This document shows positions 55,076 through 63,479 of a stretch of DNA of 64,000 nucleotides, in pieces. The stretch's first letter is position 1. Each line of letters starts with the position of its first letter. The notes beneath the pieces were generated by a model. It was not told the origin of the DNA. It did no database searches and saw only the letters and a program-made list of their open reading frames with translations. The stretch covers positions 35,495 to 99,494 of the forward strand of contig JANNBN010000059.1 of assembly GCA_031385545.1 (NCBI GenBank), given 5' to 3'. Origin of the DNA: JANNBN01 sp031385545. GTDB taxonomy: Bacteria > Actinomycetota > Acidimicrobiia > Acidimicrobiales > JANYDT01. A program made the translations under genes and the position numbers.

Positions 55076-55081
55076 TAGGGT
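55076..55081 (+). promoter_or_regulatory. -10 box TAGGGT, leaderless promoter of the CoA-transferase gene
   Basis: TAGGGT lies 7 nt before ATG 55089 and argues against longer starts at 55020 or 55071. Confidence 0.55.
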
Positions 55082-55088
55082 GCGGCTC

Positions 55089-56252
55089 ATGTTGAACGGT
55101 GTCTGCGTGGTGGAGCTGGCGATCTGGGTTGCAGGGCCTGGGGCCGGAGGCATCCTGTCGGACTGGGGTGCCGAGGTCATCAAGGTCGAGGGGCCCGCCG
55201 GTGACCCGATGCGCAACCTGTTCGGCAGCGTCGGGATCGAGGGAATTTCAGCCGTTCCGCCCTACGACCTGGACAACCGCGGCAAGCGGTGCGTGATGAT
55301 TGATCTGCGCGCAGATGAAGGGCGCGCTGATCTTCACCGGTTGTTGCAGACGGCGGATGTGTTCCTGACAAACCTTCGGCCAGACGCGCTTGAGCGGCTG
55401 GGCCTGGATCACCCTGCGGTGATGGCGCGCCATCCGCGCCTGATTTACGCGTCAGTTACGGGGTATGGGCTTGAGGGCGAGGATCGCAACCGGGCGGGTT
55501 ACGACATCGGCGCGTTCTGGGCCCGCTCGTCGATAGCTCATTCGATGGTTCCGCCGACCGAACTGCCTCCGGGCTCCAGGTCGGGGACCGGCGATCACAC
55601 CACCGCGATGTCCATCACCTCTGGCATCTGCGCAGCGCTGTTCAACCGAGAGCGAACAGGCGAGGGACGGTTGGTGCACACGTCGCTGCTCCGTACCGGG
55701 GTGTACGTCAACGGGTGGGATCTTGCGACGCGCGCGTACTTCGGCAGGATCAGCCGCACGAGGCCGCGCACGCAGAACCCAACGCCACTGATCAACTCCT
55801 ATCGCGCACAGGACGGCAAGGCGTTCTGGCTGCTGGGTCTGGAGCAGGACCGCCATTGGCCCAGGTTGCTGGCAGCGATCGATCACCCAGACCTGGCGGT
55901 GGACGTGCGGTTCGAGCGTGCGGCTACCAGGGCTGAACACTGCGAGGCGCTGATCGCAATCCTGGACGCAGCCTTTGCGACGCGTCCGTATTCGGAGTGG
56001 ATTGAGCGCTTCGATGCCCATGACGTGTGGTTTGCTCCGCTCAATACGCTGGCCGATGCACTCGCCGACCCGCAGATCGACGCGGCTGGAGCATGGGTGA
56101 CCATGCCAGGCACTGCGGAAGACGGCGAACCGTATCGGCTGGCTGCGTCGCCCGTGGGATTCAGTGGATGGACCGAAACGGGCCGACGCGTCGAGTCGCT
56201 GGGCGAGTCGACCGAAGCACTCCTGGCGCCACTGCGATCCGCGGCGAGTTGA
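55089..56252 (+). CDS. Class III (CaiB/BaiF) CoA-transferase
   Basis: 387 residues from ATG 55089. GVCVVELAIWVAGPGAGGILSDWGAEVIKVEGPAGDPMR is the typical family N-terminus; the catalytic Asp usually follows the NLRPDALERLGLD segment (around IYASVTGYGLEGEDRNRAGYDIGAFW). LVHTSLLRTGVYVNGWDL and DAHDVWFAPLNTLADALADPQIDA fit the C-terminal part. It moves CoA between acyl donors and acceptors; related enzymes act on carnitine, bile acids or alpha-methyl acyl-CoA. Substrate unknown. Confidence 0.9.
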   Translation: MLNGVCVVELAIWVAGPGAGGILSDWGAEVIKVEGPAGDPMRNLFGSVGIEGISAVPPYDLDNRGKRCVMIDLRADEGRADLHRLLQTADVFLTNLRPDALERLGLDHPAVMARHPRLIYASVTGYGLEGEDRNRAGYDIGAFWARSSIAHSMVPPTELPPGSRSGTGDHTTAMSITSGICAALFNRERTGEGRLVHTSLLRTGVYVNGWDLATRAYFGRISRTRPRTQNPTPLINSYRAQDGKAFWLLGLEQDRHWPRLLAAIDHPDLAVDVRFERAATRAEHCEALIAILDAAFATRPYSEWIERFDAHDVWFAPLNTLADALADPQIDAAGAWVTMPGTAEDGEPYRLAASPVGFSGWTETGRRVESLGESTEALLAPLRSAAS

Positions 56253-56259
56253 GCTCCCC

Positions 56260-56405
56260 GCGAGCCACATCCGCGCAACTTGGGGTTCCCGGCGCGATTT
56301 TCGCCCGAGTTTGCCGAGTTGCGCGTATGTGGGGTTGAAGTTGCGCGGATGTCGCGGATGTCGCGGATGTCGCGTATGTCGCGTATGTATGGTCCGAGTT
56401 GTGTG
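56260..56405. repeat. Palindromic intergenic repeat family 2, copy 3, with 9-bp tandem expansion
   Basis: ACATCCGCGCAACTTGG and GTTGCGCGTATGTGG arms, then five 9-bp units (GCGGATGTC three times, then GCGTATGTC and GCGTATGTA, 56345-56389) before the right outer arm CCGAGTTGTGT. It is the longest copy and fills the gap between the CoA-transferase and the EamA gene. Confidence 0.7.
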
Positions 56406-56476
56406 GGGCTGAGGAGGCCGACGCGAACGGCCGAATTCCGCCAGCCGATGAGTTGCTCTGTGTGCAGACTGTCCGG

Positions 56477-57418
56477 GTGGACAACCCCCGTACAGCCCGA
56501 CTCGCCGACCTAGCATGCCTCGCGGTCGTCGGGACGTGGGGGATCAACTTTGCAATCATGAAGCGCTCGCTGGAGCGGTTCGACATCCCCGTGTTCAACC
56601 TGGTGCGGTTCTCGCTGATGATGGTCCTCGGAACTGCCCTGCTGGGATGGAACCACCGGTCGCGGGGCCACGCGCTGCTTCCTCAGCCTGAAGACCGTGC
56701 ACGTATCGCGCTCGCTGGAGGTGTCGGGTTCTTCGGCTACCTCTACGGGTTCACCATTGGACTGCACCGCACGACGGCCTTCTCCGCCTCGTTGCTGATG
56801 GCCATGTCTCCGTTGTTCGTGGCAGTGCTGTTGTGGGTAACGAAGAGCGAATCGCTGCACGGTCGCCACATGGTTGCGCTGGTCCTCGCGGTGATGGGAG
56901 CGGTCATTTTCGTGTTCGGTCGCAACGACGGTGCCGTTGCGTTTCGCTCTGGCGATGTGTTCGCGCTCGGCGCAGCGTTCCTCTACGCCGCGTATCTGGT
57001 GATCAACCGGCCCCTCACCACGAAGTACCCGGCCACCTCGCTCACCATGTGGTCGATGAGCGTGGCGTACGTGGTGGTACTCGTGGTCACGCTTCCGTTC
57101 GTCGGCCGCCAGGACTGGTCACGCATCGACGCTGGTGCGTGGGTGTCGATGGCGTGGGCAGCGACGGCGCCGGTGTTCATCGCGTGGACGGTGTGGGCGT
57201 GGGCCAACAGCAAGGTCGGCGTCGCCCGCCCCAGTCTGTTCATGGTGCTTGTACCGGTGATCTCCGGGATGGTCGCCTGGTGGTACCTGCACGAGCAGGT
57301 ACGCGTGCTGCAGGTGGTGGGGGTTGTGCTGGTGCTCAGCGGTCTGCTGGTTGCCCGCCGCCGATCAACGGTCAGCGGCTCGACGCAGAAAGCGTCAGTG
57401 CGCGTGCGACGTGCTTGA
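56477..57418 (+). CDS. EamA/DMT-family transporter
   Basis: 313 residues from GTG 56477, preferred because CAGACT lies 6 nt upstream; GTG 56462 is the alternative. Ten hydrophobic segments arranged as two EamA halves: LAVVGTWGINFAIMKRSLE ... SPLFVAVLLWVTKSE and VFALGAAFLYAAYLVINRPL ... LVPVISGMVAWWYLHEQVR. The drug/metabolite transporter superfamily exports metabolites such as amino acids; substrate unknown. Confidence 0.85.
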   Translation: MDNPRTARLADLACLAVVGTWGINFAIMKRSLERFDIPVFNLVRFSLMMVLGTALLGWNHRSRGHALLPQPEDRARIALAGGVGFFGYLYGFTIGLHRTTAFSASLLMAMSPLFVAVLLWVTKSESLHGRHMVALVLAVMGAVIFVFGRNDGAVAFRSGDVFALGAAFLYAAYLVINRPLTTKYPATSLTMWSMSVAYVVVLVVTLPFVGRQDWSRIDAGAWVSMAWAATAPVFIAWTVWAWANSKVGVARPSLFMVLVPVISGMVAWWYLHEQVRVLQVVGVVLVLSGLLVARRRSTVSGSTQKASVRVRRA

Positions 57419-57844
57419 CGCAGGAGCGCCCGAACTGCTGCTGGACCCGCCGTTGCTGGATCCGTTGCTGGACCCGTTGTTGGACCCGTTGCTGGACCCG
57501 CTGCTGCTGCTCGACCCGTTGCTGCCACTGTTTGATGACGACCCACCGGACGAACTGCTGGAGTCGGACCCGCCGGACGAGCTGGACGATGCGCCGGAAC
57601 CCGATGAACTGTCGTTCGAACCCGACGAGCTTGCTGATGAACCTCCGGCCGACGTTGCGCTGGACGTCGCGCGGCTGTCGGTCTTGTAGAAGCCCGAGCC
57701 CTTGAACGTGATGCCCACGTTGCCGAACACCTTTTTGAGGGCGCCTTGGCATGTGGGGCAGGTGGTCAGGCTGTCGTCGGAGAAGGACTGCACGATCTCA
57801 AAACCGTGCTGACACGCCTTGCACTGGTATTCGTAGGTGGGCAT
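57395..57844 (-). CDS. FmdB-type zinc-ribbon protein with Ser/Gly low-complexity tail
   Basis: 149 residues. The N-terminal ~58 residues are the FmdB zinc ribbon: MPTYEYQCKACQHGFEIVQS, then TTCPTCQGALKKVFGNVGITFKGSGFYKTD, with two CxxC pairs. The remaining ~90 residues are almost entirely Ser, Gly and Asn, encoded by 12-bp units such as CCGTTGCTGGAC (on the plus strand). GGAG lies 8 nt before the ATG. The domain may bind RNA or act in regulation; the tail is common in actinobacterial members and is of unknown use. Confidence 0.85.
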   Translation of the reverse strand: MPTYEYQCKACQHGFEIVQSFSDDSLTTCPTCQGALKKVFGNVGITFKGSGFYKTDSRATSSATSAGGSSASSSGSNDSSSGSGASSSSSGGSDSSSSSGGSSSNSGSNGSSSSSGSSNGSNNGSSNGSSNGGSSSSSGAPASSTSHAH

Positions 57845-57980
57845 CGTGATACTCCGGATCTGAACGGGCAGGTCTGAGGGCACCGACGCCCTGCGTTGGC
57901 ACTCTCGATGTGCGAGTGCCAACTCTACCCAATCACTCCGACCTTCTCGTACTCGCCGTACGCGACTGCCGTCCTGCACT

Positions 57981-58010
57981 CGAGGTCGTGCGAGGTCGTG
58001 CGAGGTCGTG
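57981..58010. repeat. Triple CGAGGTCGTG tandem repeat upstream of moeA
   Basis: Three perfect 10-bp units directly before the moeA -10 box. They could be activator sites or simple slippage product. Confidence 0.7.
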
Positions 58011-58026
58011 GTTGGAAAAACACCGG

Positions 58027-58032
58027 TATCGT
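58027..58032 (+). promoter_or_regulatory. -10 box TATCGT, leaderless promoter of moeA
   Basis: TATCGT lies 7 nt before ATG 58040. Confidence 0.55.
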
Positions 58033-58039
58033 CGGACGG

Positions 58040-59353
58040 ATGTCACCCCGTGAGTCGCTCCTCAGCCTCGACGAGGCCCGGCAATGGGTCCTTGACCGCT
58101 GTCCGGCAACCGAGCCGCTCCGGGTCCCCATCGCCGAAGCGCACGGGCTGATTCTCGCCGAGGACGCCATTTCCTCCGAGCAGGTGCCGCCGTTCGCCAA
58201 CACGGCCATGGACGGATTCGCTGTGTTGGCTGCGGACACGTCGGGTGCCACCAGCGACTCGCCGGTCGCGCTGCGTATCGTTCGCACCATCGCCGCCGGC
58301 GCCGGCCCGGGCGAAACCCCGTTGCGGTCCGGTGAGGCGATCCGAATCATGACCGGCGCTCCGATGCCACCGGGTGCCGACGCGGTCGTGCCTGTTGAAT
58401 CGACGCGTCCCGGTGCCCAGCCACCGCTCCCCGGTGACGGCGAGGGGGAGGGATCGGTTCACATCCTCCGACCGGCGTCCGGCGGCGACTGCATCCGCGC
58501 GGCGGGTGAAGACCTTGACAGCGGTCAACTCGCATTTGCCACCGGAACGCGGCTGGTGGCCGGGCATCTCGGCGTGCTCGCCAGCATTGGGTTGCACGAG
58601 GTGCTCACCTGGCGCCGGCCGGTCGTCGGGGTCCTTTCGACCGGCGACGAACTGGTCGAAGCTCCTGCGCCGCTCGGCCCCGGCCAGATACGCGATTCCA
58701 ATCGGCTGACGCTGCTCGGCCTCATCCGAGAAGCCGGGTTCGAGCCGCTCGACCTGGGGCTGGTCCGAGACGACGAGACACAGATCACCGATCGCATCAC
58801 GGAGGGCCTCGGACGATGCGATGCGCTGGTGACCAGCGGTGGGGTGAGCATGGGCGATTTCGACTTCATCAAGGTGGCGCTCAACCGGCTCAGTGCCGTG
58901 TCGGCAGAGCCGATGCGGTGGATGCAGATCGCCATCAAGCCGGCCAAGCCGCTCGCGTTCGGCATCGTCCAGGGAAAGCCCGTGTTCGGGCTGCCCGGCA
59001 ACCCGGTCAGCTCGATGGTCAGTTTCGAGCTGTTCGCCCGCCCGGCGCTGCGCCGGATGATGGGCTACGACGTGCACGCGGACGGCCCTCTGCGGCCGCT
59101 GCTCCCGGCCATTGCGCCCGACGGTATTGCCCGCAGCGCCGACGGCAAGACCCATCTCGTGCGGGTGCGCGTGTCGATGTGCTCGGACGGGCCGAACACC
59201 GGCCGTCTCGAAGCGCGCATGGTGCGCGGCCAGGCATCGAACCTGCTGCGTTCCATGGCCCTGTCCAACGCGCTCGCGGTCGTGCCCGACGGACCCGGCG
59301 TCGAACCAGGCGGCGCAACCCAGGTCCTGCTGCTGTCCGAGCTAGGCGACTGA
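58040..59353 (+). CDS. moeA: Molybdopterin molybdenumtransferase
   Basis: 437 residues. MoeA blocks: LAEDAISSEQVPPFANTAMDGFAV, GEAIRIMTGAPMPPGADAVVP, RAAGEDLDSGQLAFATGTRL, VVGVLSTGDELVE, GQIRDSNRLTLLGLI, TSGGVSMGDFDFIKVAL and FGLPGNPVSSMVSFELF. It inserts molybdenum into molybdopterin. First of the molybdenum cofactor genes here; moaA follows after a repeat cluster. Confidence 0.95.
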   Translation: MSPRESLLSLDEARQWVLDRCPATEPLRVPIAEAHGLILAEDAISSEQVPPFANTAMDGFAVLAADTSGATSDSPVALRIVRTIAAGAGPGETPLRSGEAIRIMTGAPMPPGADAVVPVESTRPGAQPPLPGDGEGEGSVHILRPASGGDCIRAAGEDLDSGQLAFATGTRLVAGHLGVLASIGLHEVLTWRRPVVGVLSTGDELVEAPAPLGPGQIRDSNRLTLLGLIREAGFEPLDLGLVRDDETQITDRITEGLGRCDALVTSGGVSMGDFDFIKVALNRLSAVSAEPMRWMQIAIKPAKPLAFGIVQGKPVFGLPGNPVSSMVSFELFARPALRRMMGYDVHADGPLRPLLPAIAPDGIARSADGKTHLVRVRVSMCSDGPNTGRLEARMVRGQASNLLRSMALSNALAVVPDGPGVEPGGATQVLLLSELGD

Positions 59354-59406
59354 TCGAATCAGACCGGGCGGGGCGACCTCGGCGCCGGCGAGTTGAGCTT
59401 TCCTGA

Positions 59407-59519
59407 ACCAACGTTGGGTCTGCAGCAACCAACGTTGGGTCTGTGGCATCCAACGTTGGTCTGGCAGCCCGTTTCGAGCGAGTTTTTGGGCGGGTTGGTT
59501 GCAGGCGAGCAACGTTGGA
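59407..59519. repeat. CCAACGTTGG palindrome cluster 2 (family 3)
   Basis: Three full CCAACGTTGG sites at about 21-nt spacing (CCAACGTTGGGTCTG units) and a fourth CAACGTTGG 68 nt further. Lies in the 236-nt gap between moeA and moaA. Confidence 0.75.
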
Positions 59520-59577
59520 GAAAGCGGTCCAAGAGTCCCGTCGATCATCGACCGTCGATGTTGGACCCCCCACCGAG

Positions 59578-59583
59578 TACGGT
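59578..59583 (+). promoter_or_regulatory. -10 box TACGGT, leaderless promoter of moaA
   Basis: TACGGT lies 6 nt before ATG 59590. Confidence 0.55.
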
Positions 59584-59589
59584 CGAACC

Positions 59590-60612
59590 ATGTCTGGTAC
59601 GGCTGCAGCGGTCAATCCGCCGGTTCCCCTCATCGATCCGTTCGGTCGTACGGTGAAAGACCTTCGTATCTCCATCACGGACCGCTGTAACTTCCGCTGT
59701 ACCTACTGCATGCCTGCCGAGGGAATGCAGTGGCTTCCACGTGAAGAGATCCTCACGTTCGAAGAGATCGAGACCATCGCCCGCGTCTGCGTCACCCGGT
59801 TCGGGTTCGACGGCATCCGGCTCACGGGTGGCGAACCGACGGTTCGTGCCCACCTGCCAGTGCTGGTGGAACGGCTCGGTCGCCTCGGTGTCGATCTGGC
59901 GATGACCACCAACGGTGTGTCCATGCCGTTGCTGGCCGATGAGCTGAAAGCAGCTGGGTTGCGCAGGGTCAACATCAGCTGCGATTCGCTCGATCGTGAC
60001 AAGTTCCTGCTCATGACCCGGCGCGACGATCTTCCCCGCGTCCTCGAAGGCATCACCGCTGCGCAGCGCGCCGCGTTTGCCCCGGTCAAGATCAACTGCG
60101 TGCTCATGCGCGGGGTCAACGACGACGAGATCGTCGACTTCGCCCGGTTCGGGCGAGAGAACAACGTCGGGGTCCGCTTCATCGAGTTCATGCCGCTCGA
60201 CGCCGACGACAAATGGAGTAACGACAAGGTTGTGCCGTCGGCCGAGGTCATCGCGAAGATCAACGAGGTGTTCCCACTCGTGCGTGGCCGCCACACCGTG
60301 CAGCCGAGCGCCCAGTGGAACTACGCCGATGGCATCGGCGATGTGGGTGTCATCGCCAGCGTCACAGAGCCGTTCTGTGGCGACTGCGACCGGGTTCGCA
60401 TCACCGCCGACGGCAAGTTCCAGACGTGCCTGTTCGCCACCGACGAGTTCGACCTGCGGGCGATCATGCGTTCAGGACTGAGCGGTGTCGCACTCGATGC
60501 CGCACTGGCTGCCGAGGTGCAGCGTGCCGTGGGCACCAAGTGGGCGGGGCATTCCATCAATCGAATCGATTTCACCCGGCCGGCGCGGTCGATGAGCCAA
60601 ATCGGCGGGTAA
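59590..60612 (+). CDS. moaA: GTP 3',8-cyclase (molybdenum cofactor synthesis)
   Basis: 340 residues. Radical-SAM cluster Cys33, Cys37, Cys40 (DRCNFRCTYCMP); second C-terminal 4Fe-4S site Cys263, Cys266, Cys280 (CGDCDRVRITADGKFQTC); IRLTGGEPTVR and the C-terminal Gly-Gly that is needed for activity. It catalyses the first step of molybdopterin synthesis, with MoaC completing cyclic pyranopterin formation. moaC lies downstream beyond one ATPase gene. Confidence 0.96.
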   Translation: MSGTAAAVNPPVPLIDPFGRTVKDLRISITDRCNFRCTYCMPAEGMQWLPREEILTFEEIETIARVCVTRFGFDGIRLTGGEPTVRAHLPVLVERLGRLGVDLAMTTNGVSMPLLADELKAAGLRRVNISCDSLDRDKFLLMTRRDDLPRVLEGITAAQRAAFAPVKINCVLMRGVNDDEIVDFARFGRENNVGVRFIEFMPLDADDKWSNDKVVPSAEVIAKINEVFPLVRGRHTVQPSAQWNYADGIGDVGVIASVTEPFCGDCDRVRITADGKFQTCLFATDEFDLRAIMRSGLSGVALDAALAAEVQRAVGTKWAGHSINRIDFTRPARSMSQIGG

Positions 60613-60683
60613 CCCTCAAGCAGAACCTTTGCGGTGCCGAATCGTCTGGAAGAACCTTTCACCTCCAGCAGAGACGGAAATCC

Positions 60684-61979
60684 ATGGCTGAGGCACTCCC
60701 CGACATTTTGCAGCCCCCGGGAACCCCGGAACAGCTCGACATCCCCATGGTCCTCGTCGAGCGTCTGCTGTTGCGGCGGGTGTTCACCATCGAACAATCC
60801 TCGACGCATCAGTTGGTGGGTGATCTTGGGCTTGACATCGAGATCATCGACGCGGCATTCCAGGTGCTCCGCGAAAAGAAGCAGGTCAACGTTCTTGGCC
60901 TGCAGGGGAGCAACTATCGATTCGAACTCACCCAGGTCGGCCGTGAGCGTGCGCTGGAAGCGATGGCCCGCACAAGCTATGCGGGCATAGCACCTGTCTC
61001 GCTGCCGCGATACTTCAACGTGGTGACGTTGCTCCGTGCCGACGTGCGGGTGCAGAAGAATCATGTTGCTGAAGCCCTCGACGACCTGGTGGTGAGCGAC
61101 GAATTGGTACGCCGCGTCGGCCCAGCCTTTGCGACGCAGCGCCCAATCCTGTTGCACGGGCCGTCCGGCACCGGAAAGACTTCGATTGCCGAGCGGCTGG
61201 TGCGCCTGTACGACGATGTGGTCGCCATCCCGCACGCTGTCGAGGTGGACGGGCAGGTCATCGTGGTGTTCGATCCGATCGTGCATCGGCCCGTGCCGCA
61301 TCAGCCGGACGGAATCGACCCCCGTTGGGTCGTATGTGAACGTCCGATGGTGATTGCCGGCGGCGAGTTGGAGCTTGGCATGCTCGACGTGAAACGAGAT
61401 CCGCAGTCCGGCATCTATATGGCACCGCTGCAGATGAAGGCGAACAACGGCCTGCTGATAGTCGACGACTTCGGCCGCCAGCAGATCGCACCGTCGGCGC
61501 TGCTGAACCGGTGGATTGTGCCCCTTGAGCGCAAGGTGGACTACCTGTCCCTTGACTACGGCCTGAAGTTCAGCATTCCGTTCGAGTGTCTCGTGGTGTT
61601 CTCGACCAACATTCCGCCACTTGAGCTTGGTGACGAAGCCTTCTTCCGCCGCATCCCGAACAAGATCTATGTCGGCGCAGTGACGCCGGAAGAGTTCGAC
61701 GAAATCACGTACCGGTGCATCGCGTCGACCGGGTTTGCTGCCGATCCGGACGGTCCGCGGGTGCTGCGCGAGGTCTGCATCGAGATGGGTGCTACGTCGT
61801 TGCGCCCGTGTGTGCCGATGGATCTGTGCCGGATTGCGCGCAGCATCGTGGACTTCGACGAACTGCCGAATCGGCTGAGCCGCAACGTGATCCAGCGATC
61901 CGCCGAGATGTACTTCACCGCCGGAGGCACACACTCCGACAACGCGTCGCTGTTCGGAGTTCGCGAGACCCTCCGATAG
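60684..61979 (+). CDS. AAA-type ATPase with winged-helix N-terminus, between moaA and moaC
   Basis: 431 residues from ATG 60684. Residues ~20-95 read as a winged-helix-like domain (VLVERLLLRRVFTIEQ, VLREKKQVNVLGLQGSNYRFELT). P-loop HGPSGTGKTS at about 157-166, Walker B LLIVDDFGRQQ at about 256-266, sensor-1-like VVFSTNIPP, arginine-finger region AFFRRIPNKI. I recognise an AAA family often called 'predicted ATPase' but not a defined function. The moaC promoter overlaps its stop codon. Co-location suggests a role in molybdoenzyme maturation, which is only an inference. Confidence 0.7.
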   Translation: MAEALPDILQPPGTPEQLDIPMVLVERLLLRRVFTIEQSSTHQLVGDLGLDIEIIDAAFQVLREKKQVNVLGLQGSNYRFELTQVGRERALEAMARTSYAGIAPVSLPRYFNVVTLLRADVRVQKNHVAEALDDLVVSDELVRRVGPAFATQRPILLHGPSGTGKTSIAERLVRLYDDVVAIPHAVEVDGQVIVVFDPIVHRPVPHQPDGIDPRWVVCERPMVIAGGELELGMLDVKRDPQSGIYMAPLQMKANNGLLIVDDFGRQQIAPSALLNRWIVPLERKVDYLSLDYGLKFSIPFECLVVFSTNIPPLELGDEAFFRRIPNKIYVGAVTPEEFDEITYRCIASTGFAADPDGPRVLREVCIEMGATSLRPCVPMDLCRIARSIVDFDELPNRLSRNVIQRSAEMYFTAGGTHSDNASLFGVRETLR

Positions 61980-61982
61980 CCT
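61977..61982 (+). promoter_or_regulatory. -10 box TAGCCT, leaderless promoter of moaC
   Basis: TAGCCT begins with the stop codon of the ATPase gene and lies 6 nt before ATG 61989. Confidence 0.5.
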
Positions 61983-61988
61983 GCGCCC

Positions 61989-62483
61989 ATGCCGGATCGC
62001 CATCTGACGCACATCGACTCGCTCGGCCGCGCCCGGATGGTCGATGTGACGCCCAAAGAACCGTCGCATCGCCGTGCGGTGGCTCGATGCACGGTGTCGA
62101 TGCTTCCCGAGACGGTCAACAAGGTGGCGGCCAACGCGTTGTCCAAAGGTGACGTGCTGGCAGTTGCACGCGTGGCCGGGATCCAGGCCGCGAAACAGAC
62201 GGCCCATCTCATCCCGCTGTGTCACCCGCTGATGGTCGGTGCCGTGTTCGTCAACTTTACGTTGAGCGACGAATCGATCGAGGTCGAGGCATCGGTTGAC
62301 ACCTTCGACCGCACGGGTGTCGAAATGGAAGCAATGACAGCGTGTGCCATTGCGGCACTGACCGTTTACGACATGTGCAAATCGGTCGACCGAGAGATCA
62401 TCATCGGTGAACTGATGTTGTGGGAGAAGACGGGCGGCCGGTCAGGTACGTACCGTCGGACTCCCCCGACCATGAGCGAATAG
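61989..62483 (+). CDS. moaC: Cyclic pyranopterin monophosphate synthase
   Basis: 164 residues, normal length. LTHIDSLGRARMVDVTPKEPSHRRAVA, KGDVLAVARVAGIQAAKQTAHLIPLCHPL, VDTFDRTGVEMEAMTACAIAALTVYDMCKSVD and the C-terminal KTGGRSG are the MoaC signatures, with the catalytic Asp and Lys regions intact. Works with MoaA. Confidence 0.96.
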   Translation: MPDRHLTHIDSLGRARMVDVTPKEPSHRRAVARCTVSMLPETVNKVAANALSKGDVLAVARVAGIQAAKQTAHLIPLCHPLMVGAVFVNFTLSDESIEVEASVDTFDRTGVEMEAMTACAIAALTVYDMCKSVDREIIIGELMLWEKTGGRSGTYRRTPPTMSE

Positions 62484-62581
62484 CTTCAGAACATCACACG
62501 TTTGACCGAAACGCTGGGAATATTTCCAGCTTTTCTGCTGGGTTTACGCGTTCGTCGCACTACCGGTGCGAAGTTGTTGAC

Positions 62582-62600
62582 TAGTATTGGAAGCGCTTCC
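62582..62600 (+). promoter_or_regulatory. -10 box TAGTAT overlapped by a LacI-like operator
   Basis: TAGTAT (62582-62587) is followed by the 12-bp palindrome GGAAGCGCTTCC (62589-62600), centred on GCGC like LacI/GalR-family operators. It would control a ~160-nt leader before the membrane-protein gene at 62757. No LacI-type gene is in the window. Confidence 0.45.
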
Positions 62601-62756
62601 CGGCACCAGCATGTTGGCTCCGATCGTTTGATCGGCATGTCTCCGTCTGGTGTCCCGACCCCGGCCTACCAACGCGGCCATTCGGACTTGACGGAGTCCG
62701 ACAACCCTCTGGTTGTCCAGCCGCTTGGTTTCGAAGTGTCAGGAGATCACTCCCAC

Positions 62757-63260
62757 GTGAATATCACCGTCTTGCTTGCTCTGGCCTGGATTGCGTTTCT
62801 CGCCCGTTTCGGCGTTTCCTTCGCAACCAACCGTCGTCACAGCATCGGCTCGCTCCCAGGTCTGTCGCCGTTACCGGAGCCGCATGCGTTGCGGTCCCGC
62901 GCCGCCGCGTTTGCCCGCCAACCCGTCATGCGTCCGGTTCGCGGCGCAGCAGCACGACGTCGCGCTGGGGTGCTGGGCGGGCTGTTCAGTGCGACGCTGG
63001 TGCTGCTGGCCGTTGCACTTGTCACCGGGTCGACGGTGGCTTGGCTGCTGTCGCTGACGGTCGCCGTGGTTCTTGTTGCGTTCGTCCGTGCGTTGCGGGT
63101 CCGGGCACTTGCCCGTCGCCAGGCGCACATCGACCGGCTGTGGCAGAAGGACCGCTTCGACGAAGTCGGCCACGCTCGTGTGATGTCGCTCGAAGAAGCT
63201 CGCCGCCGTGCGGTTCAGATCGCCGATCCGATTTTCGTGCCGGTCCGCCGCATCGGGTGA
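62757..63260 (+). CDS. Hypothetical membrane protein
   Basis: 167 residues from GTG 62757, with CAGGAG 10 nt upstream. One N-terminal hydrophobic segment (ITVLLALAWIAFLARFGVSF), a basic linker, then a hairpin of two segments (VLGGLFSATLVLLAVALV, VAWLLSLTVAVVLVAFV), and a basic C-terminal tail with RVMSLEEARRRAVQIAD. No family recognised. The upstream gap (62484-62756) holds the LacI-like operator and a small hairpin GGACT-TGACGG-AGTCC. Confidence 0.6.
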   Translation: MNITVLLALAWIAFLARFGVSFATNRRHSIGSLPGLSPLPEPHALRSRAAAFARQPVMRPVRGAAARRRAGVLGGLFSATLVLLAVALVTGSTVAWLLSLTVAVVLVAFVRALRVRALARRQAHIDRLWQKDRFDEVGHARVMSLEEARRRAVQIADPIFVPVRRIG

Positions 63261-63341
63261 CCCTGTTACTCCGGGGCCCTCTGGGCCCTCTTCGCCCTCT
63301 CAGCCCTCTCAGCCCTACCGAGCTAAGGTTCAAGTTCCTTC

Positions 63342-63414
63342 GGGGGCGTAGCTCACTTGGTAGAGCGCCTCGGTCGCATCGAGGAGGTAGTGGGTTCGAA
63401 TCCCATCGCCTCCA
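63342..63414 (+). tRNA. tRNA-Ala (anticodon CGC)
   Basis: Cloverleaf: acceptor GGGGGCG / CGCCTCC with the G3-U70 wobble pair that defines alanine tRNAs, D arm GCTC...GAGC, anticodon stem CCTCG / CGAGG with loop GT-CGC-AT, T arm GTGGG-TTCGAAT-CCCAT, discriminator A. Reads the GCG codon. CCA not encoded. Confidence 0.95.
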
Positions 63415-63423
63415 CCCCGAAAC

Positions 63424-63451
63424 AACGGGCGCCGCGCAAGCGGCGCCCGTT
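63424..63451 (+). terminator. Strong hairpin terminator after tRNA-Ala
   Basis: 12-bp perfect stem AACGGGCGCCGC / GCGGCGCCCGTT with a GCAA tetraloop, 9 nt after the tRNA. The T run is short, but the stem is very stable. Confidence 0.75.
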
Positions 63452-63466
63452 TGCATTGCTGTGGTC

Positions 63467-63472
63467 TAGGTT
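63467..63472 (+). promoter_or_regulatory. -10 box TAGGTT, leaderless promoter of the peroxiredoxin gene
   Basis: TAGGTT lies 7 nt before GTG 63480. Confidence 0.5.
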
Positions 63473-63479
63473 CACCTTT

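Noticed and set aside
56340..56392. CRISPR-like array in the 9-bp repeats
   Set aside because: Units are contiguous with no spacers and far too short; no cas genes are present.
57324..57689. Plus-strand Leu/Asp/Pro-rich frame (LLDPLLDP repeats)
   Set aside because: It is the antisense reading of the FmdB Ser/Gly tail.
60321..62225. 634-codon minus-strand frame over moaA, the ATPase and moaC
   Set aside because: Three well-supported plus-strand genes cover it; no motif is visible.
63022..63456. Minus-strand frame with Gly-X-Y-like repeats near 63250-63325
   Set aside because: It is antisense to the membrane-protein gene and the tRNA-Ala; the Gly pattern arises from the CCCTCT-type tandem repeat.
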